The notes below the pieces were generated by a model. That model saw only the letters and a list, made by a program, of their open reading frames with translations, did no database searches and was not told the origin of the DNA. The position numbers were made by a program, and so were the translations under genes. Of a stretch of DNA of 10,002 nucleotides, positions 7,008 to 10,002 are shown piece by piece. This stretch comes from Melioribacteraceae bacterium. Its GTDB lineage: Bacteria; Bacteroidota; Ignavibacteria; Ignavibacteriales; Melioribacteraceae. Position 1 is the first letter of the stretch. Each line of letters begins with the position of its first letter. The DNA is taken from positions 1-10,002 of the forward strand of contig JALWEC010000304.1 of the NCBI GenBank assembly GCA_027036655.1, written 5' to 3'.

Positions 7008-7499
7008 ATGGACGAAAAATTAAACGACAACACCATGGATGATATTCTTCAATTAGTCAGTTTTAAAATCGGCGGAGAAGAATTCGGGGTTGACATCCTA
7101 AAGGTTCAGGAAATCAACAGAATGCTTTCGATTACGAAAGTACCCAATGCGCCAACTTTTGTTGAAGGAGTTGTAAATCTTCGCGGAAAAATCATTCCCG
7201 TTGTAAACTTACGAAAAAGATTAAAATTACCGGTAATTGACCACAACGACAAAACAAGAATTATTGTCGTCGAACTTCAGGACAACACCGTGGGCTTCAT
7301 AGTTGACGAGGTAAAAGAGGTTTTAAGAATTCCGAGAAGCATTACGGAGCCCGCTCCTTCAATGGTGGCAGGCATTAAAACGGATTACATCACTGCGGTC
7401 GGGAAATTGGAGGACAGATTGTTAATTCTGCTTGATCTTGAAAAAGTTTTATCTACCGAAGAAATGGAAGAACTTGAAGAGTTAGATACCGAAAAATAG
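7008..7499 (+). CDS. cheW: CheW chemotaxis coupling protein
   Basis: CheW couples chemoreceptors to the kinase CheA at the cytoplasmic face of receptor arrays. The 163-residue product is a single CheW domain (about 14-150). Its signature is VVNLRGKIIPVVNLRKRL at 55-72, along with the early LVSFKIGGEEFGVDILKVQEI strand block and the late LLILLDLEKVL block. The usual acidic position in the PVxDL segment is asparagine (N67). A short acidic tail (EEMEELEELDTEK) follows. The length fits a stand-alone CheW rather than CheV or CheA. The start ATG at 7008 has GAGG at 6999-7002, five bases upstream. No other chemotaxis gene lies in the window: it stands alone between two repeat copies and is closed by its own terminator, so it is probably transcribed by itself. 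Confidence 0.93.
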   Translation: MDEKLNDNTMDDILQLVSFKIGGEEFGVDILKVQEINRMLSITKVPNAPTFVEGVVNLRGKIIPVVNLRKRLKLPVIDHNDKTRIIVVELQDNTVGFIVDEVKEVLRIPRSITEPAPSMVAGIKTDYITAVGKLEDRLLILLDLEKVLSTEEMEELEELDTEK

Positions 7500-7523
7500 T
7501 CCTCCCCATTTTGTTAATTCAAC

Positions 7524-7557
7524 AAAAAAAGAGTTGGTTTCCGCCAACTCTTTTTTT
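7524..7557. terminator. Bidirectional rho-independent terminator
   Basis: A perfect 7-base stem GAGTTGG (7531-7537) / CCAACTC (7544-7550) encloses a six-base loop (TTTCCG). It is flanked by seven A (7524-7530) and seven T (7551-7557), which can extend the stem. The A and T tracts let it work from both sides. It starts 24 bases after the cheW stop and also faces transcripts leaving the convergent gyrA/lyase unit. Confidence 0.92.
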
Positions 7558-7589
7558 GTATGCCAAATAGTATTTTACAATAAAAAAAC

Positions 7590-7748
7590 TTTTGCAAAAC
7601 CTAAAATTCCGCCAACCAAGCGTAGTCATTCTGAGCGGAGCGAAGAATCTCAAAATTAGTATTTGCACCGGTGTAGGAAAGGAGATTCTTCTCCCGCTCC
7701 GCCTTGGCGGAGGATTCAGAATGACAAGATATTGGGTTATGCAAAGCC
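7590..7748. repeat. Palindromic intergenic element (MITE/REP-like)
   Basis: Two imperfect inverted arms enclose a central spacer of about 30 bases. The inner left arm, 7625-7651 (GTCATTCTGAGCGGAGCGAA, then GAATCTC), pairs with the inner right arm, 7682-7725 (GAGATTCTT ... CAGAATGAC). The outer ends also match: TTTTGCAAAACC at 7590-7601 against GGTTATGCAAAGCC at 7735-7748. The right arm contains an extra perfect hairpin, CTCCGCC-TT-GGCGGAG (7697-7712). No coding capacity is evident. Elements with a GTCATTCTGA...GAATCTC core are known as abundant intergenic palindromes in several bacterial groups. It lies between the cheW terminator and the lyase stop, and a related half copy lies upstream of cheW. 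Confidence 0.8.
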
Positions 7749-7789
7749 TTCTATAATTTATTTTGTCAGATGTTTCCCAACGGATGAGA

Positions 7790-8974
7790 TTAAACTTTAT
7801 CCAAAGCGTGTTCCAAATCCGCGAGCAAATCATCAACATTTTCAATTCCAACGGAAAGGCGCACCAATCCGTCCGTAATTCCCGCGGCTTCGCGAGCTTC
7901 TTTTCCCATCGAAGCGTGAGTCATGGTAGCCGGATGCTGTATTAAAGTTTCAACTCCGCCGAGACTAACCGCAAGCTGACAAAGCTGAACATTATTCATA
8001 ACTTTTTTGCCCGCTTCCAATCCGCCTTTAAGCTCGAAAGAAATCATTCCGCCGGGAGCTTTATGCTGCTTCTGCGCAACTTTGTAATAGGGGAATGATT
8101 TCAGTCCCGGATAACGAACCCAAGCGATTTTCGGATGCCGCTCGAGATATTCCGCAATTTGTTGCGCATTCTTCGAGTGACGCTCCATTCTAAGCGCCAG
8201 CGTTTTAACTCCGCGATGAACAAGAAACGCGTTAAACGGATCAATTGTTCCGCCAAGCTGATTCAACATTTTGCGCATCTGCAAATACGTTTCCTCATCC
8301 TTTGTAACGATAATTCCCGCCACGACGTCCGCATGTCCGTTTAAAAACTTCGTCATGCTGTGTACAACCACGTCGGCGCCCAAATGAAACGGCTGCTGCA
8401 ATGCGGGACTCATAAACGTATTATCGACAACAAGCTTTGCGCCGTTTGCATGCGCAATTTCCGCAACCGCTTTAAGGTCGGTGGTTTCCAGCGTCGGGTT
8501 GCCGGGAGTTTCGATATAAATCACTTTCGTCTCAGGTTTTACCGCCTCTTTAACCTTTTCCAAATCCGCCGATTCAACAAAATCGGACGTAATTCCAAAA
8601 CGGCTTAAAACATTTTTGATTAAAGTCGCTGTCGGTCCGTAAACGGATTCCGAAACAATCACATGGTCGCCGCTCTGCAATAGCGTTGCAAGCGCAGTAT
8701 GAATCGCCGCCATTCCGCTTCCGCAACCGAGCGCTTTGTAGCCGTCTTCCAAAGCGGCTATTGCGTCTTCCATTGCTTCAATGGTAGGATTTCCCATTCT
8801 CGTATAAATGTAACCCTTCTTTTCTCCTTTGAAGAGTTTTGCTCCTTCTTCAACAGACTCGAACTTAAAAGTCGAAGTCTGATAAATTGGCGGAACTACC
8901 GGTTTGTGCTCGTATTCGCCTATTCCGGCGTGAACACATTTTGAATCAAATGAAATCTTTTCGTTGTGTGACAT
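7790..8974 (-). CDS. Methionine gamma-lyase / cystathionine gamma-synthase family PLP enzyme
   Basis: This cytoplasmic PLP enzyme of the Cys/Met metabolism family has 394 residues, normal for the family. Expected residues are visible: Y57 and R59 (YTRMGNPT, from the neighbouring subunit), the GSGMAAI loop at 85-91, Y112 stacking on PLP, D184 (VVDNTF) holding the pyridine nitrogen, the Schiff-base lysine K209 in HSMTK, and the substrate-carboxylate arginine R372 (VRLSVGIE). The block LAVSLGGVETLIQHPATMTH (334-353) reads more like methionine gamma-lyase (ETLIQHP) than cystathionine gamma-synthase (ESLIEHP). The cysteine that marks classical methionine gamma-lyases (YGCT) is proline here (YGPT, 112-115). 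Either the lyase reaction (methionine to methanethiol, 2-oxobutyrate and ammonia) or a transsulfuration step is possible. AAGGA (complement of 8983-8987) overlaps the gyrA stop, so it is probably co-transcribed with gyrA. Confidence 0.92.
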   Translation of the reverse strand: MSHNEKISFDSKCVHAGIGEYEHKPVVPPIYQTSTFKFESVEEGAKLFKGEKKGYIYTRMGNPTIEAMEDAIAALEDGYKALGCGSGMAAIHTALATLLQSGDHVIVSESVYGPTATLIKNVLSRFGITSDFVESADLEKVKEAVKPETKVIYIETPGNPTLETTDLKAVAEIAHANGAKLVVDNTFMSPALQQPFHLGADVVVHSMTKFLNGHADVVAGIIVTKDEETYLQMRKMLNQLGGTIDPFNAFLVHRGVKTLALRMERHSKNAQQIAEYLERHPKIAWVRYPGLKSFPYYKVAQKQHKAPGGMISFELKGGLEAGKKVMNNVQLCQLAVSLGGVETLIQHPATMTHASMGKEAREAAGITDGLVRLSVGIENVDDLLADLEHALDKV

Positions 8975-8982
8975 TTTACTTT

Positions 8983-8987
8983 TCCTT
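8983..8987 (-). promoter_or_regulatory. Ribosome binding site of the lyase gene overlapping the gyrA stop
   Basis: Read on the minus strand, AAGGA shares a base with the gyrA TAA (8987-8989) and sits 8 bases before the lyase ATG at 8974. This leaves no room for a separate promoter in the 12-base gap and supports an operon with coupled translation. Confidence 0.65.
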
Positions 8988-10002
8988 TATTCAATTAAGT
9001 TAGCTTCTTTTTCACCGTTATCTTCTTCAAGATGTTTGTTGCCGTTTTCAGGAATTGCGCGAGCGATGTCGGCAATCGAATCGTCATCTTTCAAACGGAT
9101 AACCTTAACGCCTTGAGTGTTTCTACCCATTACTCTGATAGAACCGACGCCTTGCCTGATTACCATTCCGTGAGTGGTAATAATAACAAGCTCGTCCGTA
9201 TCTCCCACTTCAAGCATCGCAATCAGCTTGCCGTTTTTCTCTCCGGTTTTAACCGTGATAACTCCTTTGCCGCCGCGGTGCGTAATTCTGTAATCTGAAA
9301 TTTTGCTCCGTTTACCGAAACCCTTTTCGGTTACGACAAGAAGCGTGTTATCCCGTTTAACCACAATCATTCCGATAACTATATCGCCTTCGTTCAGATT
9401 GATTCCTCGCACACCGGTAGCCGTTCTTCCCATTGCGCGAACGTCGGTTTCCTTAAATCTAATCGCCATTCCGTTTTTCGTTCCGATAATTATATCGTTC
9501 GAGCCGTCCGAAATTTTAACTTCGATTAACCTGTCGCCTTCCACAAGATTGATTGCGTTAATTCCGCCTTTGCGCACATTTGAGTATGCCGACAAAACGG
9601 TTTTCTTAATCGTTCCGTTTTCCGTCGCCATAATCAGATATTTGTCGTCGGGGAAATCTTTAACGTTGACGAATGCTGTGATGCTTTCGTCTTTCTCTTT
9701 TTGAATCAAGTTCTGAATCGAACGCCCGCGAGCCGCGCGTCCGGCTTCGGGAATTTCATAAACCTTAAGCCAGTAAACTTTTCCTTTATCAGTAAAGAAC
9801 ATAATGTAATGATGAGTCGAAGCGATAAACATATGCTCGATAAAGTCCTCGTCTTTAGTTCCGGCTCCGGTTACGCCGGTTCCTCCGCGTCCCTGTTTGC
9901 GATAACCGCTTACGGGAAAGCGTTTGATAAATCCGCGATGCGAAATCGTAACTACAACGTCTTCTTCGGCGATTATATCTTCAAGCGAAAAGTCTTTGTA
10001 AT
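8987..10002 (-). CDS. gyrA: DNA gyrase subunit A, C-terminal part (5' end outside window)
   Basis: Gyrase A cuts and rejoins DNA within the GyrA2GyrB2 complex to introduce negative supercoils. The visible 338 residues are the C-terminal DNA-wrapping domain; the catalytic tyrosine domain lies beyond the right edge. The frame is open without interruption to base 10002. Six beta-pinwheel blades can be counted, opening with GFIKRF, GKVYWL, GTIKKT, GMAIRF, GFGKRS and GMVIRQ. The first carries the GyrA box as QGRGGTG, a variant of the canonical QRRGGKG. Presence of the box and six blades favours GyrA over ParC. The end is a short acidic tail (EEDNGEKEANLIE). The lyase gene follows after 12 bases. 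Confidence 0.94.
   Translation of the reverse strand, partial: YKDFSLEDIIAEEDVVVTISHRGFIKRFPVSGYRKQGRGGTGVTGAGTKDEDFIEHMFIASTHHYIMFFTDKGKVYWLKVYEIPEAGRAARGRSIQNLIQKEKDESITAFVNVKDFPDDKYLIMATENGTIKKTVLSAYSNVRKGGINAINLVEGDRLIEVKISDGSNDIIIGTKNGMAIRFKETDVRAMGRTATGVRGINLNEGDIVIGMIVVKRDNTLLVVTEKGFGKRSKISDYRITHRGGKGVITVKTGEKNGKLIAMLEVGDTDELVIITTHGMVIRQGVGSIRVMGRNTQGVKVIRLKDDDSIADIARAIPENGNKHLEEDNGEKEANLIE

Noticed and set aside
7509-7527. Inverted repeat TTTTGTT/AACAAAA just after cheW
   Set aside because: A short AT-only stem overlapping the A tract of the much stronger GAGTTGG/CCAACTC terminator; probably chance.
7519-7851. 110-codon minus-strand open frame covering the terminator and repeat
   Set aside because: It reads through a terminator hairpin and a palindromic element and overlaps the end of the lyase gene; no ribosome site and no coding character.
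9303-9704. 133-codon open frame on the plus strand
   Set aside because: It is antisense to the well-conserved gyrA blades; low-complexity Ser/Pro/Ile-rich product with no start signals.

Overview
The window is AT-rich bacterial chromosome. Three things point to the Bacteroidota/Ignavibacteriota (Chlorobi-like) side of the tree. The short SpoU-family methyltransferase resembles the roughly 175-residue type common there. A textbook Bacteroidota-type promoter (TTTG, 20 bases, TAnnTTTG) precedes it. A palindromic intergenic element of the GTCATTCTGA...GAATCTC kind is also present. This placement is inference, not proof, and nothing in the window looks like phage, plasmid, CRISPR or an insertion sequence with a transposase.

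Layout. (1) Bases 1-416, minus strand: 5' part of a SpoU/TrmH-family RNA methyltransferase, cut by the window edge. (2) Bases 417-522: compact divergent promoter region. (3) Bases 523-5469, plus strand: a tight three-gene operon encoding cell-envelope proteins. These are a 788-residue lipoprotein of unknown function, a 571-residue membrane-anchored protein built like a family 5 (peptide/nickel type) solute-binding protein, and a 285-residue exported protein with an SH3-like segment and a coiled coil. (4) Bases 5532-6608, minus strand, convergent with the operon: a membrane polyferredoxin of the NapH/CcoG/YccM type. (5) Bases 6615-7007: a gene-poor stretch with a decayed repeat copy and the cheW upstream region. 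(6) Bases 7008-7499, plus strand: an orphan cheW with a strong terminator. (7) Bases 7590-7748: a palindromic repeat element. (8) Bases 7790-10002, minus strand: gyrA (C-terminal part, entering from the right edge) followed 12 bases later by a methionine gamma-lyase/cystathionine gamma-synthase family gene.

How the genes relate. Most of the window is housekeeping: RNA modification, gyrase, sulfur amino acid metabolism, chemotaxis coupling and electron transfer. The least explained part is the three-gene envelope operon. All three products carry export or anchoring signals, and genes 2 and 3 overlap by four bases. The middle protein is a solute-binding fold with no transporter genes beside it and an uncleaved membrane anchor instead of a lipobox. 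That makes it the best candidate here for an undescribed envelope complex, but no function can be assigned from sequence alone.
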